Of a DNA stretch of 39,261 nucleotides, positions 8,988-15,770 are shown in pieces (within the stretch, counting starts at the first letter, position 1; each line of letters starts with the position of its first letter). The notes under the pieces were generated by a model. That model made no database searches, had not been told where the DNA came from, and worked only from the letters and a program-made list of their open reading frames with translations. Source of the stretch: WSXY01 sp038325105 (GTDB lineage: Bacteria > Actinomycetota > Coriobacteriia > Anaerosomatales > Anaerosomataceae); the NCBI GenBank assembly GCA_038325105.1, contig JBBQIR010000013.1, positions 1 to 39,261 on the forward strand, in the 5' to 3' direction. Both the position numbers and the translations under genes were made by a program.

Positions 8988-9251
8988 CTAGGCCTCGATC
9001 TTCTTAGCGATTGCCGACCGTGCCATCGTGATGGTGATGCCGGTCGCAATCTCAAGCGAGACCCTGTCGTCCTCGAGCGCCTTGATCGTTCCGAAGATGC
9101 CACCGATGGTCACGACGGCGGCGTCGACCGCAAGCGACTTCATGAGAGCCGTCTGTTCCTTCTGGCGTTTCATCTGCGGGCGGATGAGCAGGAAATAGAA
9201 TGCGGCGATGAGTACCGCGAACGAGATGAGCTGGCCGGTCTGCGAGTTCAT
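8988..9251 (-). CDS. yajC: Preprotein translocase subunit YajC
   Basis: 87 residues. Small membrane protein associated with SecDF. It has one N-terminal TM (LISFAVLIAAFYFLLIRPQ) ending in the family motif FLLIRPQMKRQKE, then a small soluble domain with VVTIGGIFGTI. GTGGAGG lies five bases before the ATG at 9251. It is the first gene of a yajC-HD-secD-secF run and probably has its own promoter in the 108 bases after tgt. Confidence 0.96.
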   Translation of the reverse strand: MNSQTGQLISFAVLIAAFYFLLIRPQMKRQKEQTALMKSLAVDAAVVTIGGIFGTIKALEDDRVSLEIATGITITMARSAIAKKIEA

Positions 9252-9312
9252 GAAAGCCTCCACAGAGTGCAATCGAAGTCAGGGGCGCACCAGGCACGGT
9301 ACACGGCCATTT

Positions 9313-9321
9313 ATCATACCA
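9313..9321 (-). promoter_or_regulatory. Extended -10 promoter element for the yajC-HD-secDF operon
   Basis: On the minus strand TGGTATGAT fits the extended -10 pattern TG-N-TATAAT. No good -35 is seen, as is common for extended -10 promoters. Transcription would start near 9305, about 54 bases before the yajC ATG. Confidence 0.45.
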
Positions 9322-9359
9322 CCAGATGTAGCACGCGGCGCACGAGAAACACCGCGCCA

Positions 9360-10481
9360 TCAGTAGTCTACGACACCCGGCCCGGCAAGCCACTCACTCA
9401 TGAATGCAGCGTATTCCCCTGCCTCGATTGCCACGCGGGCACGGGTGGTCAGGTCGATGAGGAAATGCAGGTTGTGCACGGACAGCAGAATCGACGCGAG
9501 CATCTCTTTCGTGTTCACCAGATGCCGGATGTACGCTCGTGTGTACCCCGCGCACGTCGGGCACGTGCACATTTGATCGAGCGGAGTGAAGTCCCGCGCG
9601 TACTTCGCATTGCGCAGGTTCATGCGCCCTTCCGATGAGAACGCGGTTCCCGTCCGTGCGGTACGCGTCGGCAGCACGCAGTCGAACATGTCGACCCCAA
9701 GCGCGATCGCGCGCACGAGCGATGTCGGGTTTCCGACGCCCATGAGGTACCTCGGCCTGTCTGCGGGAAGCATCTCGCACACGGGCTCGAGCGATTCGAG
9801 CATGAGGTCGTGCGGCTCGCCAACGGAGTAGCCGCCGATACCATACCCGGGGAATCCGATCTCGCCGAGACGCTCTACACTCTCCGCGCGCAGGTTCGCA
9901 TAGACGCCACCCTGCACGATGCCGAAGAGCGCCTGAGTCTCCCTGACATGCGAATCCTTGCACCGCTTCGCCCACGCGGCCGAGCGGCGGACCGCCTCGG
10001 CGACCGCGCTCTCCTCGGCCGGGTACGGCGGGCACTGATCGAGTTGCATGATGATGTCCGCACCCAGGTCTTCCTGGACGCGCATGTTGTCCTCGGGAGT
10101 CCAGCGGTGCCATGCGCCATCGACGATGCTGCGGAAGGTCACGCCGTCGTCGTCGAGTTTGAGGGTGTCGGCGAGCGAGAAGATCTGGAAGCCGCCCGAG
10201 TCGGTGAGGATCGCCCGATCCCAGTTCATGAACGCATGCAGACCGCCCGCCTCGGCGATGAGGTCGCTTCCGGGGCGGAGGAACAGATGGTACGTGTTCG
10301 CGAGCACCACCTGCGCGCCGATGTCGTGTAGTTGTGTAGGCAAGACGCCCTTCACGGTGGCCCGCGTTCCCACCGGCATGAAGACGGGCGTGCGTACCGG
10401 CCCGTGCGCAGTGTGGAAAATGCCCGCACGTGCAGCGGTCGACGGGTCGGTCGCGATGAGGTCGAAATCGTGAAGTGTCAT
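9360..10481 (-). CDS. tgt: tRNA-guanine transglycosylase
   Basis: 373 residues, the normal length of bacterial Tgt. It swaps guanine-34 of GUN-anticodon tRNAs for preQ1, the entry step of late queuosine synthesis. Seen: LANTYHL (about 60-66), ILTDSGGFQIFSL with Asp94, the nucleophile region VDMFDCVLPTR with Asp267, GIGGYSVGE, and the zinc site Cys305, Cys307, Cys310 and His336 in CTCPTCAGYTRAYIRHL...SVHNLH. queA is the next gene on this strand 1.7 kb away, split off by a plus-strand sigma/anti-sigma pair. No Shine-Dalgarno precedes the ATG; TAGAAT lies seven bases before it, which suggests a leaderless mRNA. Confidence 0.98.
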   Translation of the reverse strand: MTLHDFDLIATDPSTAARAGIFHTAHGPVRTPVFMPVGTRATVKGVLPTQLHDIGAQVVLANTYHLFLRPGSDLIAEAGGLHAFMNWDRAILTDSGGFQIFSLADTLKLDDDGVTFRSIVDGAWHRWTPEDNMRVQEDLGADIIMQLDQCPPYPAEESAVAEAVRRSAAWAKRCKDSHVRETQALFGIVQGGVYANLRAESVERLGEIGFPGYGIGGYSVGEPHDLMLESLEPVCEMLPADRPRYLMGVGNPTSLVRAIALGVDMFDCVLPTRTARTGTAFSSEGRMNLRNAKYARDFTPLDQMCTCPTCAGYTRAYIRHLVNTKEMLASILLSVHNLHFLIDLTTRARVAIEAGEYAAFMSEWLAGPGVVDY

Positions 10482-10488
10482 GCCGCAG

Positions 10489-10494
10489 ATTCTA
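10489..10494 (-). promoter_or_regulatory. -10 element TAGAAT for a leaderless tgt mRNA
   Basis: TAGAAT on the minus strand is followed by seven bases (CTGCGGC) and then the tgt ATG, so the transcription start would fall on the start codon. No ribosome binding site is visible. No convincing -35. Confidence 0.4.
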
Positions 10495-10523
10495 ACAGGT
10501 GCCGGGTAAGGGTATGCTTCTCG

Positions 10524-10549
10524 TGAACCTCAGGCTGTTCGCAAACGTC
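10524..10549 (+). promoter_or_regulatory. ECF-type promoter ahead of the ECF sigma gene
   Basis: TGAACC (10524-10529) is separated by 16 bases from CGTC (10546-10549). This fits the known GAAC...CGTC pattern of promoters read by many ECF sigma factors. It lies 15 bases before the TTG start at 10565, directly upstream of GAGGAG. Autoregulation of the sigma/anti-sigma operon is inferred. Confidence 0.5.
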
Positions 10550-10564
10550 ATAGAGGAGCAGGCG

Positions 10565-11113
10565 TTGATCGCAGGAGCACTCTCCGACCACGATCTCGTC
10601 GCCGCTGCCCGAAAGGGCGACGAGCGCGCATTTGAAGCACTCGTCCGGGCCCATTCCAACGCAGTGTACGGCCATGCGCTCCGATTCTTCGGCGATTCAG
10701 CCGCCGCAGAAGATGCGACACAGGAGGTGTTCGTCAAGATGTTCCGGTCGCTTGCCTCCTTCGACGGCAGGTCGGCCCTATCGACGTGGCTGTTCCGCAT
10801 CACACGCAACGTATGCCTCGACATGGCCCGAGCGGGCGCCCACCGCCCCATCCCCACCGACCCGATCGACCTGGTTCCCCCGACGGTCCGTGACTTCGCC
10901 GATGATGTCGTGATGTCGCGCACCGTTGAAGCCGCGATCAGGACGCTTCCTCCCGAGGAACGCGACGCCCTCGGCGCCGTCACCCTGTTCGGCATGAACT
11001 ACCAGGAAGCGGCACTCGCGTTCGACATCCCCGTCGGGACCGTGAAGTCGCGCGTCTTCCGGGCCCGCCGCACGCTCGCTCACCTACTCGACCCCGCCGA
11101 GGGAGGTGCATGA
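10565..11113 (+). CDS. ECF-family RNA polymerase sigma factor
   Basis: 182 residues from the TTG at 10565. Region 2 spans about 10-80 (DLVAAARKGDERAFEALV, then AEDATQEVFVKMFRSLASFDGRSALSTWLFRITRN). Region 4 spans about 120-178 (LPPEERDALGAVTLFGMNYQEAALAFDIPVGTVKSRVFRAR). There is no sigma 1.1 or region 3, as in ECF factors. TTG 10565 was chosen because GAGGAG lies six bases before it and the chain then begins right at region 2. GTG 10499 and ATG 10514 are in frame, but they would place the promoter-like element inside the gene. The stop overlaps the start of the anti-sigma gene. The pair faces away from tgt and runs into queA. Confidence 0.92.
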   Translation: MIAGALSDHDLVAAARKGDERAFEALVRAHSNAVYGHALRFFGDSAAAEDATQEVFVKMFRSLASFDGRSALSTWLFRITRNVCLDMARAGAHRPIPTDPIDLVPPTVRDFADDVVMSRTVEAAIRTLPPEERDALGAVTLFGMNYQEAALAFDIPVGTVKSRVFRARRTLAHLLDPAEGGA

Positions 11114-12126
11114 TGGACTGTCTGAAGGCTCAGGAGATCCTCTCGGAGGCTCTCGACCACGACGTCGACGCGGCTTCACTCGCCGAGGCACGCTCGCACT
11201 GCGACGGCTGCCCCGAGTGCGCCAGACTCGAGCGGGGCCTCGACGTGCTCGCACGGGCCACCGCGCCGAGCGCACCGGAGGATCTCGTCGAGCGGCTTGT
11301 TGCGCTTGGAGCCAAAGAAGCCGTTCTGATTCGCGCCGCTGCAGCCGAAGCTGAAGAATCTGTGGGCGAACCAGCAGCGGTGATCCCGGTCGTTCTGATG
11401 GCTCGCAAGAGATGGACGCCCCGACTCACCGCGTTCGCATCGGCCGCAGCCGTGCTGCTCGTTGCACTTGTTGCGACTGGCATCGGTCTCGGCGGCATGC
11501 TGAGCGCGAACAGGGGCGTGACCGATTCCCCGCGCACCTCGGAGGAGTACGACGCTACGAGCGCTTACTCCTACCTTGCAGCCCCGGACGCCGAGTACGG
11601 AAGTGCCGACGCGACCAAAGACGCCGTCGCACAGCCTGGGGCTCCGCCATACGTCGTCCTCGACGGGGTCGTCTACGCACCCATGGGCCAGCTCGCGGTG
11701 AGTCCGTCGACACTCGTGACCGCTACATCGGTCGCGACCGCATTCGATACCGGCACGGAGCCTGCGGCGATTCCGACGTTCCGCATTGCCGACGAGACCG
11801 GAACTATCGTGTTGCGTACGGCGCCGGACACGTACCTCGGATTCTCGACGGTCACGCGGCAGCTGTTGCAGCGCCGGTTCGTACTCACGAGCGGCTCGGA
11901 TATTCCGGCGTACGGAACGTGGCCGACCCTGCTGAGACGCTTCGCGGTCCCGACCTCTCCCGATGGCTCGCCGACCTTCTCGTTCTTCGTGAAGGACGAC
12001 TCCGGCGTACTCGTCTACATTCCTGCAGGCGGCACAGTCGAGGACGGGTTCGCCGTTGCGCCAGGTACGGCGCCGGATGACCCTGCATCGGGCAACCCGA
12101 ACTGGACCTGGTGGGAACCCGAGTAA
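11113..12126 (+). CDS. Membrane anti-sigma factor with zinc-finger (ZAS) domain
   Basis: 337 residues. The N-terminal cytosolic part has the ZAS pattern H-x3-C-x2-C at His29, Cys33 and Cys36 (SHCDGCPEC), which holds the partner sigma factor inactive and can sense thiol oxidation. One TM lies at about 106-129 (LTAFASAAAVLLVALVATGIGLGG), followed by some 200 residues outside the membrane with no family I recognise. The outer part is acidic and Tyr-rich near its start (EEYDATSAYSYLAAPDAEYGS) and resembles no known protease site. GGAGG lies six bases before the ATG at 11113; an ATG three bases earlier is also in frame. Start and stop codons of the two genes share one base, so they are coupled. 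Envelope stress control is inferred. Confidence 0.85.
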   Translation: MDCLKAQEILSEALDHDVDAASLAEARSHCDGCPECARLERGLDVLARATAPSAPEDLVERLVALGAKEAVLIRAAAAEAEESVGEPAAVIPVVLMARKRWTPRLTAFASAAAVLLVALVATGIGLGGMLSANRGVTDSPRTSEEYDATSAYSYLAAPDAEYGSADATKDAVAQPGAPPYVVLDGVVYAPMGQLAVSPSTLVTATSVATAFDTGTEPAAIPTFRIADETGTIVLRTAPDTYLGFSTVTRQLLQRRFVLTSGSDIPAYGTWPTLLRRFAVPTSPDGSPTFSFFVKDDSGVLVYIPAGGTVEDGFAVAPGTAPDDPASGNPNWTWWEPE

Positions 12127-12136
12127 ATCGCGACCC

Positions 12137-13171
12137 CTACACGATCAGCATCGCGTCCCCGAAGCTCAGGAAACGGTACTTCTCGGCCATCGCCGTACGG
12201 TAGGCATGCATGACCTGCTCACGGCCAGCGAACGCGCTCACCATCATCATGAGCGTGGACCGCGGCACGTGGAAGTTCGTCACCATCGCATCCACCGCGC
12301 CAAAGCTGAAGCCCGGCAAAATGAACAAGTCCGTGAGCCCCTCGGCAGCCTCGACCAGCCCCGTACGCTCATTGAACGCGCTCTCGAGCGCCCGCACGGA
12401 CGTCGTGCCGACCGCGATCACGCGCGCGCCCCGCTTGTGCGCGGCATTCACCGCTTCTGCAGTGTACGCAGGAACGCGGTAGTGCTCGGTGTGGATGTGG
12501 TGCTCGGCGGGATCATCGACCGAGACGGGTCGGAAGGTATCGAGCCCGACGTCGAGCTCGACCTTGGCGAGGTGCACCCCGGCCCGCTGGATGTTGTCGA
12601 GCATGTCCTGCGTGAAGTGCAGGCCCGCCGTCGGTGCGGCAACGCTGTGCTCCTCGGCGGCGAAGACCGTCTGGTAGCGCTCGGGATCGTCGAGACGCGC
12701 CGTGATGTACGGAGGAAGAGGCACCTCCCCGAGCGCGTGAACGGCCTCCATGAATGTGCCTTCGCGTGTTGAGAAGCGCACGAGTCGGCCCCCGGACTCC
12801 TCGAGCACGTCGACCACAAGCGCCGAGAGAAGCCCGTCGCCGAAAATCACGTGCGCACCCGGCTTCAGGCGTCGTCCCGGCTTCACAAGGCACTCCCAGG
12901 TGTCCTCGTAGCGAGGCCGGAGCAGCAACATCTCAACCGCGCCGCCGGTCTCGTCCTTCGCGCCGAGGAGCCGCGCCGGCAGCACGCGCGTCTCGTTCAC
13001 GACGAGAACGTCACCGGATCGCAGGTACGACGGCAGATCGGCGAACGTGCGGTGATCGACCATCCCGCTCGTGCGCTCGAGGACCAGCAGGCGGCACGAA
13101 TCTCTCGGTTCGACAGGGTGCTGAGCGATGAGACCAGTCGGCAGGTCGTAGTCAAAGTCGTCGGTGCGCAC
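12137..13171 (-). CDS. queA: S-adenosylmethionine:tRNA ribosyltransferase-isomerase
   Basis: 344 residues, the usual length. QueA transfers and isomerises the ribosyl part of SAM onto preQ1 in tRNA to give epoxyqueuosine. Seen: the N-terminal family motif DFDYDLPTGLIAQHPVEPRDSCRLL (in parts), RVLPARLLGAKDETGG, PLPPYI near the middle, AAPTAGLHFT and the C-terminal FILPGFSFGAVDAMVTNFHVP region. GTG 13171 was chosen because GAGGAG lies upstream and it matches the family N-terminus. It converges on the anti-sigma gene with a 10-base gap. The enzyme works between Tgt (9360) and QueH (13961). Confidence 0.97.
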   Translation of the reverse strand: MRTDDFDYDLPTGLIAQHPVEPRDSCRLLVLERTSGMVDHRTFADLPSYLRSGDVLVVNETRVLPARLLGAKDETGGAVEMLLLRPRYEDTWECLVKPGRRLKPGAHVIFGDGLLSALVVDVLEESGGRLVRFSTREGTFMEAVHALGEVPLPPYITARLDDPERYQTVFAAEEHSVAAPTAGLHFTQDMLDNIQRAGVHLAKVELDVGLDTFRPVSVDDPAEHHIHTEHYRVPAYTAEAVNAAHKRGARVIAVGTTSVRALESAFNERTGLVEAAEGLTDLFILPGFSFGAVDAMVTNFHVPRSTLMMMVSAFAGREQVMHAYRTAMAEKYRFLSFGDAMLIV

Positions 13172-13250
13172 GTGCCCGCCCTCTCCTCTTGTCGGCGGAA
13201 TACTCTCGCAAGAGTGTACCGCGAAGGCAGGCATCAGGTACCATGCCCCC

Positions 13251-13964
13251 ATGCCCGAAACCTGGTCCTCAGCTGACATACACCTTCATACGACCGGTTC
13301 CGACGGTCTCGGCTCACCGAGAGACGTCCTCGCCTGGGTCTCCGAGCACACGGATCTCTCCGTCGTCGCCATCACCGACCACAACTCGGTCGATGCTGCG
13401 CACGAGGCGGCGGCAATGGTCGGCGAGTACCGCATCGAGGTCATCATCGGGCAGGAAATCGACACCGAGAGCGGTCACATCATCGGTCTGTGGGCACCCG
13501 AACGCATCGAGCCCGGAGCCTCTGCGCAAGACACAGTGGACGCCATTCACGCTCAGGGCGGTCTCGCGGTCGTCGCCCACCCGTTCGCACCACGCTGGTG
13601 GGCAAAGCATGGCCTATGCAGGGGCGATCGCAGCATCTACGACTGCGTGGACTTCGACGCATTCGAGATCAGCAATTCGACGCCGCTCATCTTCCACGCC
13701 AACTGGCTCGCCCGTAGGTACATGCGCGACCACGCGCACCGCTTCGCCGTGACGGGTGGCAGTGACGCGCACATCCTCTCGGCCATCGGTGCAAGCAGGA
13801 CGTTGTTCCCGGGAACGACTGCGGTCGATTTGCGGCGCGCGATCGAAGCGCGCACGACGCGCGTGGACCGCAAGGGATTCTGGTTGGCGCGGAATCTTCG
13901 CTACGCCGGGAACATCCGCGCCATCCTCGCTCGCGATTACGAGCAACAGACACGTAGGGGCTAG
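13251..13964 (+). CDS. PHP-domain phosphoesterase (TrpH/RNase AM-like)
   Basis: 237 residues. The PHP metal ligands are all present: His11 and His13 (DIHLHTTGSDG), Asp18, Asp43-His44 (AITDHNS), Glu69 (GQEIDTE), His110 (VVAHPFAP) and Asp172/His174 (GGSDAHIL). The family includes phosphoesterases and the 5'-3' exoribonuclease RNase AM (YciV/TrpH). This layout fits that branch better than histidinol phosphatase or DNA-polymerase PHP domains, but the substrate cannot be read from sequence. The ATG at 13251 gives the family N-terminus; its ribosome binding site is weak. The last four bases overlap the end of queH on the other strand. Confidence 0.88.
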   Translation: MPETWSSADIHLHTTGSDGLGSPRDVLAWVSEHTDLSVVAITDHNSVDAAHEAAAMVGEYRIEVIIGQEIDTESGHIIGLWAPERIEPGASAQDTVDAIHAQGGLAVVAHPFAPRWWAKHGLCRGDRSIYDCVDFDAFEISNSTPLIFHANWLARRYMRDHAHRFAVTGGSDAHILSAIGASRTLFPGTTAVDLRRAIEARTTRVDRKGFWLARNLRYAGNIRAILARDYEQQTRRG

Positions 13965-14557
13965 GCGCTCTCGCTTCCGGACCGCGTGCCTTCGCGACGG
14001 GCGCGGCGCTCCTGCCGACGCGCTTCCCGCTGTGCCTCCGCCTCGATCTCGGACAGCATGCAGCCGCAGTAGTTCTGGCGGTACATCCCGAGTTCGCGCG
14101 AGCGACGTGTCGCCTCCGGGTACCGATCGCGGAAGTCCGCTCCCAGGTATGCGAGTCCTGCCTCCGCGGCCACCCGCTCCCCAACCTCGGCAACGGCATC
14201 CTGATCCTGATACGGGCTCACGGTGAGCGTCGTGGCGATCGCATCAAGCCCTCGCTGCGACGCCTCATCGGCGGTGAGCGACAACCGCAGCGTGAAGCAC
14301 GCACGGCACCGCGCGGCCGGGTCGTTCTCCAGCCCGGCGACCGCGCGCATCCACAACACCGGGTCGTACGGCACCTCGACGACTTCGATACCGTGCCCGG
14401 TTGCATACTCGAGCATGGTGTCCCGGCGGTGCCGGTACTCGGCGACCGGATGGATGTTGGGATTCGCGTACACAACTGTCACATCGTGGTCCGCCGCGAG
14501 CGCGTCAAACGGCTCGAGCAGGCACGGACCACAGCATGTATGGAGCGCTACGCGCAT
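13961..14557 (-). CDS. queH: Epoxyqueuosine reductase QueH
   Basis: 198 residues. QueH (formerly DUF208) reduces epoxyqueuosine to queuosine in tRNA. It replaces the cobalamin enzyme QueG and uses iron-sulfur and mononuclear iron centres. The family cysteines are visible: Cys8-Cys9 and Cys12 (HTCCGPC), Cys84 and Cys87 (RCRACF), and Cys164/Cys166 (YCGCM). The tail is Arg/Glu-rich. GGGAGGA precedes the ATG at 14557. TAGAAT at 14588-14593 (minus) could be its -10. With tgt and queA nearby it completes the late pathway within 5.2 kb. Confidence 0.95.
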   Translation of the reverse strand: MRVALHTCCGPCLLEPFDALAADHDVTVVYANPNIHPVAEYRHRRDTMLEYATGHGIEVVEVPYDPVLWMRAVAGLENDPAARCRACFTLRLSLTADEASQRGLDAIATTLTVSPYQDQDAVAEVGERVAAEAGLAYLGADFRDRYPEATRRSRELGMYRQNYCGCMLSEIEAEAQREARRQERRARREGTRSGSESA

Positions 14558-14587
14558 GTCGCCGATTCCTCCCGGGTGCGTTTAGCC

Positions 14588-14593
14588 ATTCTA
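14588..14593 (-). promoter_or_regulatory. Possible -10 element for queH
   Basis: TAGAAT on the minus strand, 30 bases before the queH ATG and just after the end of the TMEM165-type gene. A -35 is not convincing, so this rests on the hexamer and its place. Confidence 0.3.
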
Positions 14594-14599
14594 CGCCCG

Positions 14600-15277
14600 C
14601 TACCGCGAAAGATATGGCGCGATGATCGTGAGCAGCCCGAACGCGATGAATGCAATGCCCGAGATGCGCGTCAGCAGTTTCTCGGGGAGACGTTTGCCAA
14701 GAAGCCGCCCCACGCCGATCGCGAGCGCATCGGCGAGCACCATGCCAAAGGTCGAGCCGAGCGTGACTCCCCAGAAGCGCGCGCTCTGCGACAGATTCTC
14801 CGTCGAGGTGAGGCCAACTGACGTGAGGAACCCCTGCACGGCGGTGCCAGAGCCCTTGAGGATGGAAAGGAGCGCTCCGCCCGGATCGGCCGCGATGGTG
14901 ATCGTCATGATCTGCGTCTTGTCGCCAAGTTCCGCAAAGAAGAAGGCAATCGCCACAGCGAGCACCGGACCATACTTTGCGCCGCGGGAGACCGCAGCAT
15001 CCTCATCTTCAACCGTATCACCCCGTAGGGTCCATATGCCGAAGAAGAGGAAGAGCAGACCGCTTACCCAGGGCAAAATACCCTCGGGAATGAACCCGCC
15101 CGCGAGCATGCCGAATGCGGTGGAGACGAAGTGCACGAGGAAGGTGGCTGCGGTGATACCCACGAGCACCTGCCACCACTTATAACGGGTGGCGAGCAGC
15201 AGTGCGAGCAACTGCGACTTGTCCGCGAGTTCGCCCACCATGATCAGCACGAATGATATGACGAAGACGTAGAGCAC
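14600..15277 (-). CDS. TMEM165/GDT1-family (UPF0016) Mn2+/Ca2+ exporter
   Basis: 225 residues, six or seven hydrophobic segments in two homologous halves. Each half has the family signature E-x-G/A-D-K-S/T: GELADKSQ near residue 15 and AELGDKTQ near residue 115. Family members export manganese or calcium in cation homeostasis; Mn2+ efflux is the usual bacterial role. The two halves are joined by a short acidic loop (TVEDEDAAVSRG). The GTG start at 15277 has GAGGGA upstream and lies just after the cspA terminator, so the gene may depend on read-through or on a promoter in cspA. No Mn riboswitch fits in the short leader. Confidence 0.9.
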   Translation of the reverse strand: MLYVFVISFVLIMVGELADKSQLLALLLATRYKWWQVLVGITAATFLVHFVSTAFGMLAGGFIPEGILPWVSGLLFLFFGIWTLRGDTVEDEDAAVSRGAKYGPVLAVAIAFFFAELGDKTQIMTITIAADPGGALLSILKGSGTAVQGFLTSVGLTSTENLSQSARFWGVTLGSTFGMVLADALAIGVGRLLGKRLPEKLLTRISGIAFIAFGLLTIIAPYLSR

Positions 15278-15297
15278 GACGTCCCTCTCAAAAGTAA

Positions 15298-15319
15298 GGG
15301 CGGTCCCGAAGGACCGCCC
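15298..15319 (-). terminator. Intrinsic terminator of cspA with UUCG tetraloop
   Basis: GGGCGGTCC-TTCG-GGACCGCCC on the minus strand is a perfect 9-bp stem closed by the very stable C(UUCG)G loop, followed by TTACTTTT. It lies 21 bases after the cspA stop. Confidence 0.85.
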
Positions 15320-15340
15320 CTCTCAGGTCTGGTGAAGCGA

Positions 15341-15544
15341 CTAGCTCTTGCGAACGTTGCTCGCCTGGAGCTTGCCGTTCTGGCCGGTGGTCACGTCGAA
15401 CTCGACTGCCTGGCCTTCATCGAGCGTCTTGAAACCGTCGCCCTGAATCTCGGAGAAGTGTACGAAGAGGTCTTCGCCATCCTCCCGAGAGATGAAGCCA
15501 TAGCCCTTGTCCGGGTTGAACCACTTAACGGTACCCTGTGCCAT
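15341..15544 (-). CDS. cspA: Cold-shock domain RNA-binding protein
   Basis: 67 residues, a single cold-shock domain. RNP1 (KGYGFIS) and RNP2 (LFVHFS) are both intact, and the chain begins MAQGTVKWFNPDKG as in the CspA family. It binds single-stranded RNA and DNA as a chaperone. GGAAGGA lies before the ATG at 15544. The leader is about 170 bases with hairpins, and a strong terminator follows. Confidence 0.97.
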   Translation of the reverse strand: MAQGTVKWFNPDKGYGFISREDGEDLFVHFSEIQGDGFKTLDEGQAVEFDVTTGQNGKLQASNVRKS

Positions 15545-15718
15545 GCCGATCCGTCCTTCCCCCCCGCGTGCGTATCGCGGGCTCACACTCGTGCGACGTG
15601 CCTGTCCGTGCGTTCTCGCGTCTCTTGCCACACGTCCTTGAAGGGGTGGACCGATACGCCGTTCGTACTGACAAACCGTCTCGCAGCCGTCCTGGGCCCC
15701 TTGCCCAGGTCAGGGCTA
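15545..15718 (-). promoter_or_regulatory. Long structured leader of cspA
   Basis: Between the putative -10 and the start codon lie about 170 bases. They contain two perfect hairpins: CCTGGGC/GCCCAGG at 15691-15709, and CCCGCG/CGCGGG at 15564-15582 close to the ribosome binding site. Long leaders with temperature-dependent folding are known for cold-shock mRNAs; that role here is inferred. Confidence 0.4.
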
Positions 15719-15745
15719 ATCGTAGCACAATCCTTCCGGAGTCAA
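15719..15745 (-). promoter_or_regulatory. cspA promoter with extended -10
   Basis: TTGACT (15740-15745) and TACGAT (15719-15724) on the minus strand, 15 bases apart, with TGC just before the -10 giving TGCTACGAT. The spacing is short for a -35/-10 pair, so the extended -10 may carry most of the recognition. The same 11 bases TGTGCTACGAT also precede azlC. Confidence 0.45.
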
Positions 15746-15770
15746 GTCCTGCTCCCGTGCGGATTGCGGA

